Of a stretch of DNA of 64,000 nucleotides, positions 47,501-60,423 are shown piece by piece. Made by a program: the position numbers and the translations under genes. Source of the DNA: Euwallacea fornicatus (Eukaryota; Arthropoda; Insecta; Coleoptera; Curculionidae); assembly GCF_040115645.1 (NCBI RefSeq), contig NC_089542.1, forward strand, positions 6,696,001 through 6,760,000, in the 5' to 3' direction. How positions within the stretch are numbered: the first letter of the stretch is position 1; each line of letters starts with the position of its first letter. The notes under the pieces are model-generated. The model had not been told where the DNA came from. It did not search any database and worked only from the letters and a program-made list of their open reading frames with translations.

Positions 47501-49006
47501 TAACCTCTAGTCCTGAATTTTTTTACTCTAAAACATTTTTCAAATATATTCAAAGTAATCTCTCCGCATCTGTCGCAGTACAATAAAATTGTTGTTACGA
47601 GGTTAATTTATTCACTAAGTTGTAAAATAAAAGCACCTGCGTCTATTTCACAATCAGTTAGCACATAAAACCGATTTAGCAATCGATTTCCATTACAAAA
47701 ACTGTCAACTTTATTTCCATATAGAAACAAAAATTTCCCTACTCCGTTATTTTCCGTAGTTTTCGCATATGATTACACCAATTCTTTTCTTCTCCTTTTA
47801 ATCCTATTTTCCATATTTTAAATTAATTTTTCATTTTATCAGTTCTTATATCTATCACCATTCATTCCTCTGTTTCTCATTCTACGTCAAAGCTGAGATC
47901 ATCATGATTCAGTACCTGTCTAATGTTATGATATTATTGGTGATAATATATTAATAATTGATAATTTATTATTATTAACAATTTATTGATATTAGGAATC
48001 AATTATAATTAATGAAGTCTAGCTGTTTTCTGTTTCGTGAATCATTTTTTTTTTCAATATCGTAATATCTACATTATACGTTCGACTGAAACCACATCTT
48101 GGATAAAATTGTTGAACTGAACGAAAGTAGAATTCTTCTTTCCTCTTAAGTTAAATAAGTAAACATTCCTGTTTGTCTCTCAGCCTTAATCGTCCACATC
48201 CTTATTCTATTTTGCTCATTTCGTAGAACTTTGACATTATCACCCTTTCTCTTTTTCTCTTCAAAACCTTGACTTTTATAATTTTTTTTTACATTAAATT
48301 CTTCACATTCTTTTATTTAGTCATACATTGGACTGAATTTTTGAACTTTTCTCTTATATTTGCCTCTTTGTTTTTGTTCTTCAATAGGTATTTAAAAATT
48401 CATAAACCAACGTTGTACATAAACTTATCTCGAATGCCCAGGGACTTACCAAAAATGAGAAGTGCCATAATTACCGCTGTGATTTGCAGCTTGGATTCTC
48501 TCAGTGTCTCAGACGTGTTCAGTTCTAACGTGTATTGTGATATCTTGATATTAGTGCCCTTGATCTCAGTTTATTTAAATGTATGCTTTATGTATTTTTG
48601 AGATTTTAAATCAATTAGCAGTGGACGAGTAATTTTCCAAAACGTATTCTTATATCCATCGAAAGCGGATTTCAGGTTACTATTAGGAATTCCAATTGTT
48701 TTTTTATTTAAATTCATGAAATAATTATCTTGCGATTCCCTGACTGAATTTTAATGTTTTCAAAAAAAAAAAAACACCATGTATGTTTTCGGGATTTTGC
48801 CAAGAATCATTGCTGATCAGTAATTCTGTAATGCATCTCCATATACCAATTTCTAATGAATTTCTTGTTATTCACTATAAACAGATCCGAGTTTTAAACA
48901 TTTAAATAATGTCTTTGGTTTCTTTATATAAATTTCAGTGATTCCAAACGAATCGCCCTGTACAGTTTTACCATTTTACGTACGAGACGGGAGCAATTCT
49001 ATAATA
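44503..49006. other. Stretch without recognised gene
   Basis: Two repeat-like fragments contain accagtggcg (46117 and 46419). A transposon-like terminus, aaaacactctgtataa, is at about 47058-47073. A strongly AT-rich, self-complementary tract lies at 47925-48000. Frame 48269-48601 (plus) is rich in Phe and Leu, consistent with AT-rich DNA, and is not recognised. Confidence 0.35.
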
Positions 49007-50675
49007 TACAATGTGTCAATTTGAAACCTTGAAAGCCCCATTATCAGTAACCGGAGAAATGATTAAAAAATCGCAGGAACATGTCGATTTGGTTATAGAG
49101 GGGGAACAATTTTTTTGTACAATTCCCTGTACTCCTTTCAATCCTTTACCACAGAGTATATCTTAAATAGTAAAGGGGGTTAAGTTCTACATCATTTTGA
49201 AGGGCTTTTTATTCCCTACCTTTTAGTACCTCATTTATTAGATTTGATTGTTGCGTTATCAAGTTACGTCTTTGATCAATCTAAGTACGTTTTTCTTATT
49301 AGTATTTTCATAGCGTTGAAACTAAGATTATTTTAAAATTCAAACATGTCTTATGATTGGAAAATTGTCGTAATAAATCAATTTACTAACCTATTGACTT
49401 TTATTTGTAGAGGTGGCTATCAAAAGGAAAGTTGCAATTCGGCAAAGAACTGAAATCAATTATTTTATATAATGCGCAAGAACCGCGGAAGTTTTTCATG
49501 CTAGAAATTCTAGTTCTAATGTGAGTTACAGAGACGTTTTGGACTTAATGTAAAAAAAAAAAATTATCGCATTAAATTGTAAACAACAAAAGGGCCGTTT
49601 GATGTGTTTTAAATGAAGATGCTCGAATGGAAATTCTAGCATTACCGTGTCCAGTCGTAGGTCAAACTACAGTGTCACGTGAAACTGTACGAAAAGAAGT
49701 GAAATTAACTAAATTCCATTATTGCAAAATGCAAATTCTACAGGAGCTTCATAACTACGATTTTGATAGAAGAATCAAGTTTTGCAAAATTATATCTTGC
49801 TTAATTAATAATAATCAATTGTTTTTAACGAAAAGTTGTCAAACAAATTCATATTCAGCAAGATGGAGCTCTACCCCATTATCTTCGCTCAGTGCGAGAA
49901 AGCTTGGAGAACAGATTTCCCAACGTATGGATTGGTAGAAGGGGACCGACTGAATGGCCTGCAAGATCACCAAACTTAACGCTGTTAGATTAGCAATTGT
50001 AGCGGCATGTAAGATCGGTTGTTTAGAAAACCCGGCCTGATAATATTGAGGATTTAAAAAAAAAAGATTTACAGAGACAAGCAGTGTTATTCTAGAGGCG
50101 GTATTAGGAAAATGTCAGGAAAAAGTTTTATAATAGCCTGTATTATTCTTTGGGAAATAATGGAGAACATTTCAAACATTTAATAAACCAAAAGTGTCAA
50201 AAATAGCAATTTCAATGTTGAACGTGATCTCTTTTTAACTACTATTAAGCAAAATCATTTGTTTTATATAATTTAAAACGACTTTGCAGAATTTTACTAC
50301 AACAATTTCCTAATCATAAGACATATTTGTGTTTTGAAAATCTTAGTTTCAACGCTATTGAAAAATTAACAGGAGAAATGAATATAGAATGATCAAAGAC
50401 GTCTAACTTGAGATCCCAATAGTCAGATGTAACAAACGAGTGTACAACATGTACTAATTTATGGGGAATGAAAAGCATTCTAAAATGATGTATCATTTAA
50501 CCCCCTTTACTATTTAAGATATTTCAGAGGGTAGTTCTGCAGGGTAGAGGCGCGGTAAATTCTATGTAAAAATTGTTCTCTCTCGATAACAAAATCAATG
50601 CAATCTAGTAATTTTTGAAAAAATCTGTCGTGCTTCGAGATAACGGGGATGGCAAGTTTATAAACTGACACCCTG
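49007..50675 (+). mobile_element. Long-inverted-repeat mariner-like element with transposase, copy 6
   Basis: Left arm 49007-49390 and right arm about 50295-50675 are inverted copies of about 380 bp, sharing aatagtaaagggggttaa, tagcgttgaaactaagat and tcttatgatt. Ends read tacaatgtgtcaa and, inward, cagggtgtcag. Unlike the shorter relatives, the 900-bp interior still covers much of a transposase, so this copy is the best guide to the family's full structure. Confidence 0.85.
49429..50206 (+). pseudogene. DD41D-type transposase between long inverted repeats
   Basis: Degraded N-terminal text (VAIRQRTE, YRDVLDLM) is followed by HYCKMQILQELHNYDFDRR, the linker before the catalytic domain. The region that should hold the first catalytic Asp is deleted or scrambled (INNNQLFLTK). 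Next is FQQDGALPHYLRSVRESLEN with the second Asp, then RFPNVWIGRRGPTEWPARSP and NLTLLD with the last Asp, exactly 41 residues after the second. The tail reads NGEHFKHLINQKCQK and stops at 50204-50206. Frame changes and stops make it non-functional. It has the same family features as 174-1268. Confidence 0.82.
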
Positions 50676-52475
50676 AATGAACCTTTATCAACCCCTATAA
50701 TGGTATTCGAGTCATCACTAGAGATTTGAAGTAGTGCCAGGTTTGAAATGCCCCAAAATTTTACTCATGAACCCACTTTAAGTTTTATTTTGAAGTTTAA
50801 CTCCAAATTAATGAAGTTCTGCAAACTTTGTCAGATACACAATTCTTGCTAATTTCGCAGTAAAGGCGTGTTTTTCTTTCCAAGGAGCTCGTGGTTCTGC
50901 TAAAGTTATCAACCTATCCATTGTTTGAGTTTGGCACGAATTCCGGTTCATCCGATTTATGTCCGGTGCTAAAATTTTAAGCAAGTATGCTGAAGTAGTC
51001 AAGATTTATTAGCAAATTCCTTTTATGTATTCTTCAATTATTCTCAAGCTGCAAGAAGTTTTCTCTTCTTCTTCACGCCCCCACGAACGTGACCCTGCAA
51101 TAGCAAAACGCTAATTGCCATTACCCTAACGAAACAGCAAATTGGACTTTAAACTTTAACAAGTAAAGCAACTAAAGCGACCATCCCTTATTAGAAGGCT
51201 TGTAAAAGACATCAGAGCCAGAAATTTCAATTAAACTTCTACAAAATGTTTAACTTAAGTCCGCCTCCCGCAAGAATGGAATGGAATTGAAGCGCTTCCA
51301 TTGTGTCCCGCTCTTTATTCCTTTTTTAGTGAAACTTTTATGTGGTTAGTTTGATTTCGGATTCCCTGGCATTTCGAATCGAAAACGGAAACACGCCTTC
51401 GGCCCCTTTAAGGCTGTTCTGGATATAACTTAAGACGCGTGTCGCAAACCGTTTCGGAGCAATTAGTTCTGGAATGGCTGTAATTGAAGCCACGTGTGCT
51501 TCCAAAAACTGCATACGTCTCTTTGGCTTTGAACGTTTTGGGGATATTAATTCCCAGAGGAATGGGTTATGACGTGCGGATTTCAAAATATAAGTCAGCT
51601 TACTTAAATTATTAACGGACACTTTGGCTGGCGCCAAGGGCTGATTTGTCTTACCGTTTCGGAGAAATTGGAAAGCAAGAACTTGGCCCATGCACTTCCA
51701 TTTATTTGGCACCGACCGAAATTCATCGCTCCGCATAGAACACTCTTGGGAGTTTTTTTGTTTTTTTTTTTCTCATTCACATCGAACGTACATTTCAATA
51801 CAAAGCCCTTTGAAATCGGTTATTTTTTAACGTCAAAATTAAAAAGTCGGACAATGAAGAGCCCCTTTCAATTCCCCCTTTTGCTTCGAATCTTTCCGCC
51901 TGAATGCCCCCCAGAGTGACACTTTTCAACGGACAACTATTAAGGCCCTAGTTAGAATAAGTTAAATGTTCGTTCGAATACACGTACAAGAAGCAGGCAA
52001 TTCCGCGGGACAGACAAGAGCAAATGAAACGTGCCACTTCTGCGACGTTTCACAAAAAGAGACACTTGCAAGTTATATTCCTCGTTTATTGTGCGTCACA
52101 CTTGAATTTTCAATTAAGGAGACAAGCCAAGTTCAGAGACGAGGAGGACAAAAAGTTCAACAGACGAGCGAGTTTTAAAAGGAAAATCTCGAAAAAATCA
52201 ATTACAAAAGAAACTTGTCACGTGCACAGCAGCTTGACATAACAATCTCTTCAAAGCGTAAATCGGGGAAGGAATAATTTTTTTTCTCGGGCTGAATGGG
52301 GCTTGTTCGTCCGAAATGATGAGAAATGCTAAATTCATCTCCGTACATACACAAGGTCAATACTTTTAATAACAGTCTATTAACAAAATAAGCAACAAGG
52401 TCTTTTGTAACGGTTTAATGGAATGTTTTGTGCTGAAATAACGGCAAAAATGTTCCCAAATTCATTTAATTCCAC
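50676..52475. other. Stretch without recognised gene
   Basis: GC is higher at 51050-52250. Overlapping frames on both strands (51338-51736 minus, 51668-51919 plus, 51966-52242 plus) carry no known motif. No inverted repeats were noticed. Confidence 0.35.
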
Positions 52476-52675
52476 GTACGATGCGATCATTCTATCTTGA
52501 TGAAATTTCATTTTTCGTTAACTTTTTTGTTTCTAACGGTAACAGTAAAGGCTGTTCTGTAAAACTTCTTTACCAGCTTTGTGTGAGTTTAAAATGAATT
52601 CCCAGAACTGTCAAATTTTGACATTTACTGAGGCAACTTGCATTTTTTTAACGGATCATCCTGTAGATTATATCA
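52476..52675 (-). repeat. Inverted repeat, left copy
   Basis: About 200 bp, inverted relative to 54228-54422. Shared blocks include aaatgtcaaaatttgacagt and acagcctttRYYac. Its terminus-like end (tacaggatgatccg on the minus strand) faces inward, towards the transposase. Confidence 0.75.
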
Positions 52676-52975
52676 TTTTCGTGTTCTAGGGAAAATTCTG
52701 AGCATATTTTAAACAACAATTAAGGTGCCTATCTTTTACCGTTAGTGCAGGCTGCCAATTTAAATAATTGAAAATTGTTTTTATATAAAACGGTCTTGTT
52801 AGAGTTAGCGATTTGCATTCCGTAAACGGTAGTAATGGCATTAAAACGCGGGATTGAAATTATTTTTCTTTACAATGTTATACAATTATTCTTTTATTAC
52901 ACACCCATTAGGCAACCAACGAAATAATTATGAACAATGAAAAACAAATAACAATCAATTATCTGCCACTATTTG

Positions 52976-53935
52976 TTAGAAGAATTGCTAAACGTGACCA
53001 CCCTGTTGCTCAATGCATTTTTGATACATCTTAATAGTACGTCTCAGAGAATTAATGACGATTTCTGATTTCTGTTCAAATTCTTGGACAAAGCTCGTTA
53101 TTCTTAATTTGAATTCTTGAGTGTCATTGCATGATGTTTCGTAAACTTTTCACATATGCCCAAAAGAAAAAAATCAATATCGTTAAATCAGGGCTATTTG
53201 CTGGCCAAGCTCTTGTTCCCCCACTTCCAATCCTCTCTGGATATCAAAGATTCAGATAATTTTCGACATCCCTAATACAATGTGGGGGTGCCCCGTCTTG
53301 TTGCCAAATTACACTATTTACTACATTTCGAAGCGAATCGTTGATGTGATTTGCAATTCTCTGTTTCCAAAGTTGTAAATAAAACTTTCCCGTTAGTTTT
53401 CGATCCATAAATAAAGGGCCGAAAATGTATCTTCTAATATGCTGCACTAAACATTGACGGACTCGTATTACTAACAATTCCCGGATTATCTTGTGACGAA
53501 TAGCGGCAATCTTGTTTGTAGCAGTCCTTTCTAATGGGAAATGACCTTTCGTCTATCCAGAACATGTTCTTCAAAAAATCGTTATTTTCATGGTACCGAT
53601 TTAAAAATATTACACAAAAATCATGTCTTCGATGCTCAGTAAATTTTTGCACTTGCTGATAATTGAAAGCTCTATATTTTTTTATTTTTAGAACTTTGTA
53701 TACAAAACCGAAACTAACTTCTGCTTCTTGAACCCTTATGGAATTAATTAGATGAGCTTCCAAGTACCCTCAATTCATTAGCTTCATTTAAAAGTGAGAA
53801 ATTATTACAGCTTTTCTTAATAAGTTTGAGGGACCCTGTTTCGACGAACTTCTTATAAACTATCAAAAATTTATTTAGATGGAGCTTGTCGCCCCACCAA
53901 TGTTTTAATATAATTTCGACGCCCTGCAGTTGCAT
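52976..53935 (-). pseudogene. DUF4817/DD41D-type transposase, broken
   Basis: The N-terminal block (53744-53935) is a degraded DNA-binding part. The catalytic part (53434-53763) has HDFCVIFLN then FLKNMFWIDERSF with the first Asp. The next frame (53244-53477) has IFGPLFMDRKLTGKFY and IWQQDGAPPHC with the second Asp. The WPARSPD block is degraded. The tail reads CIEQQGGHV, a stop, then QFF, ending at 52976-52978. At least three frameshifts and several stops are visible. It is bracketed by the inward-facing repeats at 52476 and 54228. Confidence 0.8.
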
Positions 53936-54227
53936 TTTTATTAGCCATTAATTTAAATTCATTAAGAGATTTTTTTTGTATTGAGAATTGACACATAACC
54001 ATTGTAAAAAAATGTATAAATCTCAAAACGATTAAAACTAGAATTAGAACGATTTATTTATTGTAATAATTTTTTTTGACAGTTTTTTTAACGATTTTTT
54101 GTATGGTTTAAGTTTCATCAAAAACAGCCTTTGATTATTTTGTATAGGAATTTCGAATTTTTGTTTGCATATTAGTCGACCATTTAAGTTAGAGGCTCTT
54201 GCATAATGTGAACGCTATTTTCAAATA

Positions 54228-54422
54228 TACAGGATTTTCCATTAAAAAAATTCAAATTACGTCAATAAATGTCAAAATTTGACAGTTACGCGGTTCATTT
54301 TAAATCCACAAAAAACTTAAGGAGAAATCCTAGAGAACAGCCTTTGTCACGTACTGACATCTTTAAAATCCAAAAAGTTATTGCAAAATGAAATGTTATC
54401 ACGATAAAATGATCACATTATA
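54228..54422 (+). repeat. Inverted repeat, right copy
   Basis: Begins tacaggattttcc and is about 195 bp long. It is the reverse complement of 52476-52675 with moderate divergence. It abuts the MITE-like element that starts at 54421. Confidence 0.75.
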
Positions 54423-54610
54423 CAGGGCCGCTTTTTAGTACGGAAAACTAACTCATACCTCTTTCGATATTATACAGATAGAGAACAAAGTTAAATATGA
54501 AAACTGTTATGTAACAAAAAAACTAATAGGTGTCTTATGTGTGGCATTATACTGGATGACTCATTGAAACATGTCAATAACACGTACTCGTTTTATTGGA
54601 GCGCCCTATA
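54421..54610. mobile_element. Short MITE-like element
   Basis: About 190 bp, from tacagggccgctttttag to its imperfect reverse complement ttattggagcgccctata, with TA at both ends. No coding capacity. The inverted ends are only about 20 bp and imperfect. Confidence 0.5.
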
Positions 54611-57600
54611 TATTCGTAAAAATTTAATAATAAATGATTCGCGATAAAATTTCTGTCAGTGTCTGTTCTCGCGATTGCAATTCTTCATAAAATACCTGAT
54701 TTCCAATGTAAAACATAAGTTTAATGCAGTAAAAAGATAATGAATGAAGTTTTCTTTTTAAAAATCTTTCATAACTGAAGGATTGCGGGAGAAACTCTAA
54801 AACTGTTCTGGAAAGTTGTGAAAATTCTACTCTTAAAACTCAGGAAACTTATATTCATAATTCAAAGTGAAAGAATAAACCTAAGCCGTTTCAGGACTTG
54901 CAAAACTGACAAGAAGAAACTTCATCATTAAAAAAATATTCCAGTTTAAAAATACTTAAAAAGTTGGAAAACATTTAACAGAAACTTCAACCCTTTTAAG
55001 AACTAAAAAAAGTGAGTGAAAAATATGAAAACTATCCATGAACTCGAAAAATTGAGTTCGGTGAATCATAATAACTGAAATCTGCATCGTCTACAAATTT
55101 GAAAATTTGTACTCTAGAAGTGGTTGGTCGTAAAGCTTCAAATTCTAATAAGAAAAAACCTCAACAACTTACTTTGATTGATGAAATCTAAACATACACT
55201 ACTAAAATTGCTGAAATTGAGGCAACATTATAAACTCAAAACTGAATTACTTTGGTGTCAAAAATATTGATTATTTGAAAAATGTTCAAAAACTCTGAGG
55301 GAATCGGACATGGAAATAATATGCAGGATGTAACTTATCATCACGGAGATATTTCACGGAGCGACAGTAATCTGCAAAAGATGAAAAAAAGTTGCTAATG
55401 GACTCATAGTCAAAAAGGCATTAAAAATCTGTTCTAAATTAATTGCACAATTTTGTTTTAATTTAAACAGCTCCATATCTATTATAATTGCCGGGATTTC
55501 AAGTGTCTTGAAGTTTTAGACACGTAACATATTTTTTTAATTCTTTGGAAACATTTTATCAACCAATATAGGTTGTAGCCGTGGAATTATACATTAAATT
55601 CAGTAAAAACTAATTATGAAAAATGTGGGTAGAAAAGTTACATTAAACGGTAAACTAAAATGTATAGGGAGTGAATATTCAAATTATTTTAAATAGTTTG
55701 AATGTTTTCTGAGTCTTAACGCAATTTTCTTATTTTTGAAGATGATGCCGGATTTGTCACCGCATCGTTAACAAGGGCATTGGGACGAGCCCTTAGTGAA
55801 GGAAGAATATTATTCTCAGTTAGTTTTAACTGAAAATAATGGGTAATTCCACCGCTATATAATTCTTATTTTTGTGCATGGCGTTATTAAAAAAAAAAAT
55901 AGGAAAGTGTGAAGTATCCACTTCAAACATATAGAACATATTTACGCAAAACCTGCATATTATAGATATCCTTTTGTGTTTCTTGAAAGATTGATAGAGC
56001 TATGGGGGTTGATTTTTGGGGTGCGGCCTATTGTGAAATAAGAAGCAATTTTCACGAAAAAAATAATTTTTTTTTCGACAAAAGCTGAACAATTCACTTC
56101 ACATATCACAAAACACTCCTTCTAACAACAATTATATTGATAGAACTGTGGAATTCTGCGAGCAATTGCGCCCAAAATAATCAAACAATAATCTCTATCA
56201 AATCTATACACTTGTATAAATGAAAGTGTGTCTCGAACGCAGCTAATTATATTTCAAAAACGAAGAAAATTTCTCGGAAACAAGTAATTTCCAGCTTTTT
56301 ACCCTTTTCTCTTTCAGCTCCTGTAAGTAAAACCTGCCTCAACGTTTCGATTTTCATGTGTCAGTGGGAGATTCAAATTTTTGATCAGATTCAGATTTGG
56401 TTGGCTACAGCAATGACACTGCGACTGACCACATATTATTTCATTCACATCTATCGATTCATGAATAATTCAAATTTCAAGTCAGACATTGGGTGCGATC
56501 ATGGAACAATTGGGAGACTATTATGCAAATTTCGGCCCTTTTGTCGCATTTAGTAAAATGCCTACTAAACTACTTGATACAAAGCTTTCTAATTTGATGT
56601 CCCGTTCTATAACTTTTAAATTATTTACTGATCGAAGTTCATATAAATTACATTTCGACTGATAATATTTGCATTACGATTGCGATTTTGATTTAATTTA
56701 GATAGGCCGATGCATGCGAGCGGACATTTGAAATTGCGAATCTAATCAAATTACATGTCCAACGTTGTTTCCCATAGTTATTATTTACTTTGATTGGGTT
56801 TTCTCTCTCGCATCCAATATTTTATTAATATCTGACAGGATCAAGAGTTTGAAGAATTCGAATTCAGACCTAATAAACGCTATATCGAATTGTAGTAATT
56901 CCTGGCGGCCAGGAAATAGAAATTTTAATCACCTCGCAAGGGACAATAGGAAGCAAACAAATAAAGCAGCCGTAATATTTCTGGACCCCGTTGGCGTTTC
57001 CTGCAGGAACGATTTGGGACACATGAATTTCCATTGTTTCTGGCTGTTTTCACGCCGTTAAATTTTCAACGGAAAGTCTGGAATAACCTCACAAAGGACA
57101 TTCGTGACGTGAATGCGTTGGCCGGACGCAACTTTGGGAAATTATGAGATTTTTAGACAATGTCTCTGTGTCCAAGGGTTAGCCAACCCTCAACTTCTTT
57201 CTCAAGTGAAATCCCTAATTAGCAGGAAGCCGAGAGAGGCATCCGACTGTAAGGTGTGCACCAAAGTTGGCTCGCTTTTCAAGCTCTAACTTCATCTCTG
57301 AGAGGATTACAACCCAGAACTTGCAGTCCTCTTGCCAGTAAGTAGTTTGCCAGAGAATAACGCTAATTTTATGCAAATAATTCAAGCACATAATTAATAA
57401 CCGCCTCGGTTAAATTTGCCAATCTCAGCTTTATTATTTGCTGTTTAACTTTCAAGTTTGAAGAGGTAATTTTCCGGGCTCTTAATGTAACCTAATCAGG
57501 CGTGGCTTTGTTTAGCACTTGAACCGCAAAAATCCTGCAAGAGTAAATGATAGGTTCGATGGTACCGCTGCATTGTTCCACATGCTAATCAGCCTTGAAT

Positions 57601-57974
57601 AACACGTTTGTGTATGACGTCCATAAATCAAAAATTTTTGCCGGGCTTAAAAGGTTGCGAAGTAGTCTGAATAATTATTGTTTTAAGCCAGCCATAGAAC
57701 GAAGGATATTTATCAAAGGCAGGACTTGTCGATGTGTTGAAGCCGAGCTTTCGGTAAATCAATTTTGGGATATGGACAGAAGATTCCAGCCTTTTGTGTA
57801 TATGGTTAAATTGGACCGCCCGCTACGGTTTACCTGGGCAGTTAGTGGCAGGGCCGGACTTTGCGGGGGCTTTTGTTTCAAATTAGGGGAAACTGGATCA
57901 ACGACAAAACAATCATTCAAAAATGAGGAACGGACATTGATTAACGTTAGGACCATCAATGGTGGAAATTGAGA
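54611..57974. other. Stretch without recognised gene
   Basis: AT-rich to 56300, then mixed. Small palindromes occur near 55020-55060 and 55806-55840. The plus-strand frame at 57595-57972 (125 codons, TTG start) is Arg-, Cys- and Gly-containing and unrecognised. Confidence 0.35.
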
Positions 57975-57988
57975 TCGACGAAGTGAAT

Positions 57989-59061
57989 TTATTTATAAAA
58001 TGAAAAATCGCCCTCGAAGTACTCCCCGCGCGACACTATGCACAAGTCATCGTTTTTACCAATCCTCGAAATAGCTACAGAAGTCTTTTTCCAGGGTGGG
58101 CTTCAATACCTTCTAGGATTCGGCTTTTATCTCCTCATTCGAGCCGAAACGGTATCCCCGAAGGGGTCTTCTGAGCTTGTTGAACAGCCAAAAGTTTAAC
58201 GGTACTAAATCAGGCGAAACGGTGGTCATGGAACGATATAGGTCGAGTTTTTGGCAAAATGTTCTCTGAAAACCCAATGTAGTGTAAGATAGTGCATTAT
58301 CGTGGAGTTAAAATCAAGAATTATCGGCTCATAATTTTGGCTTCTTAAGACGAATAGATTCACGCAAACGACCCATAACGTCTTGTTAACAGTTTGGACT
58401 AGACGATAAAATTCAATTCGCACAGCCCCACGATAATCGACGAAAACTATCAACACGATGTTGATTTTTGAGCGACTTTGGAGCGGTTTTTTTGGTAATT
58501 TTGAGTTTTTCGCACGATATTCTCTCGATCGATCCGTTGTTTCTCGGTCGTACGTATAGACCCAAGTTCTATCTCCCCCAATGATGTGTTTCATGACGTT
58601 TTGGCAGCCAAAATTTATTGTTTGACAGATTTCAACTCGACCCTTTTTTTTCAAAAAATTGAGTGTTTATGGAACAAATCGAAACTTGACTTGGCACGAA
58701 ACATCTTTTCAAATTTAGGTTAGGGTTGATCCAAATGAAATGCCACTAGTATCATCGATAATTCTTAATGATCAATGGACGATTTGGAGCACCAAATCTT
58801 TGACTTCCTCGATGTGGCTTTCATGACTGGATGATGACGGTCATCCGGGCGCTGTTCGTCTTAAACTCCTTCTCGGCGTTTCTTAGAATCTTTGTACCAC
58901 TGGTAAACGTGTTTTTGCGACATAGCCGAAACCGAAGGCCTTCCGTAACATACTAAAAGTTTCTGCGGCAGAATATTCATTCCGCAAACAGAATTAGGCA
59001 TAGTAAAAATCGAAAAAGTTACTTTTGTATATTTACGAAAACACGTGTGGCTATGCAGCAA
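57989..59061 (-). pseudogene. Mariner transposase, copy B (same family as 17880-18962)
   Basis: The N-terminal block at 58861-59061 ends SAMSQKHVYQWYKDSKKRRE, a canonical mariner HTH2-to-linker text. The catalytic part (58226-58654) has GDRTWVYTYDRET with the first Asp, RSKINIVLIVFVDYRGAVR, and a degraded second-Asp block (ILDFNSTIMHYL). Then come REHFAKNSTYIVP and, in another frame, a broken PPYSPD region. The tail reads GEYFEGDFSFYK with the stop at 57989-57991. There are several frameshifts. Compared with copy A it keeps a longer open middle part. Confidence 0.85.
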
Positions 59062-60423
59062 TTGAAAATATTGACATGAAACTTCGCATAGATATCACAG
59101 ATAGTGCTAACCAGCTGCAAAAAAAAATAATTTCATGATTTTATGGTGCCAGCGAAGTTTAAATGAAAAATTCACCATATTTTTCGATCGCAGCGGTATA
59201 AACTGACCGTTAAAACATGAGACGTATGTGACAACAGAAATCGGTTGATTTTAAGGTTTTCGTTAGTTTTCGGTTTAGTTCAGACCATCATCAATGCACC
59301 TAAATTCTGAATAATCCAAAGTAACCTGTTGTTCGAACTTTTTAGAAGCCTTGAGTGTTTTAAATCGAATTTTTCAAAATTCCTGAGCGACCTGAGAAAC
59401 AATTTTGAAAATTTTCCGACAACGGTTTATTTTGAAATCAATTAACTTGTGGTCCGGGCAGAGCTAATAACAGATACATACACATGTTTTAGCTATTCCA
59501 TATCTACGTAACTATTTTTCTTATATTACTTCTAATATGCACACAACTTCAGCTAATTCTGTATTCAAAAGCACGGAACTCCGTATATCCTAGAAGCTTC
59601 CGAGATATTTCAAGCCTCCTTTTATTATCGCCTAAGCCCCGCTCTCGGAGTCCCGAATGTGTTAACACAAAACATAAACTAGATCGCATGTTATATTCAT
59701 ACAGTATCGGCAAAAATGGCGAAAATATTCCGCCATAAATCGTTCAGTGAATGCCGAGGGACTTAGCGAGGACATTCAATATTGTCTCCTTTTGAAATTA
59801 TGATTCCTCCAGTATAAATTGTCAAGAGAAGAAAAATACACTTTTAGAACACTTTATACGACATTATGAATAATGACGATACTTATTTTAGCATTAGGAT
59901 GTGCCAACTTGGACATTAAGGCCTCTAATCTCTCTTGAGCCTCTGAAAGCCTAAAGTTGGAATCCACACCTAAGTTCTCGAACTTAAATTAAATTTATAT
60001 TAGTAGGTACTCTGGAAGTGATACTGTAGATCGTATCTATGTGTGCGGCAGTTATATCTGTCCCTTCTAAACCAATGAAACCTAAGCCGGAATTAAGTTT
60101 ATATGGAAACGGCTCTTAGAAAGTGTCTTTGGGGAATTGCTTATTTATTTTAAACGAGGTTGGTTGAAACCATGGAAAACTTAATAGTGAAGTTGTGAGT
60201 TCATTCATACAGATAGAATTAACTTTGCCTTACTAAAGGTAATTTTTACTAAAAATTTGGATTAGAGAAGATGAGGAAATTAGTGTTCTGTGAAGAAAAC
60301 TGTTACAAGTATAGTCGGTAAAATTTGTCATTCAGCCGAGTTTCCCGCCGTTTTTGTGTGTTGCTATAATGCAGTCGAGGGATTATGTTTTTTTCTCCTC
60401 GGATCTCTAATAAGTTTAGCTAA
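59062..60423. other. Stretch without recognised gene
   Basis: The first 180 bases are probably the 5' flank of mariner copy B. The rest is AT-rich and featureless, with degenerate coding text just before 60424 that may belong to the transposase remnant there. Confidence 0.35.

Noticed and set aside
48269..48601. 110-codon plus-strand frame rich in Phe, Leu and Ile
   Set aside because: The composition follows AT-rich DNA and there is no homology or regulatory context.
51338..52242. Cluster of overlapping open frames on both strands
   Set aside because: No motif is seen in any frame. Higher local GC lowers stop-codon density, which explains them.
57595..57972. 125-codon plus-strand frame
   Set aside because: It has no ATG start and no recognised motif, and overlaps a minus-strand frame. 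It is probably chance in a GC-richer intron patch.
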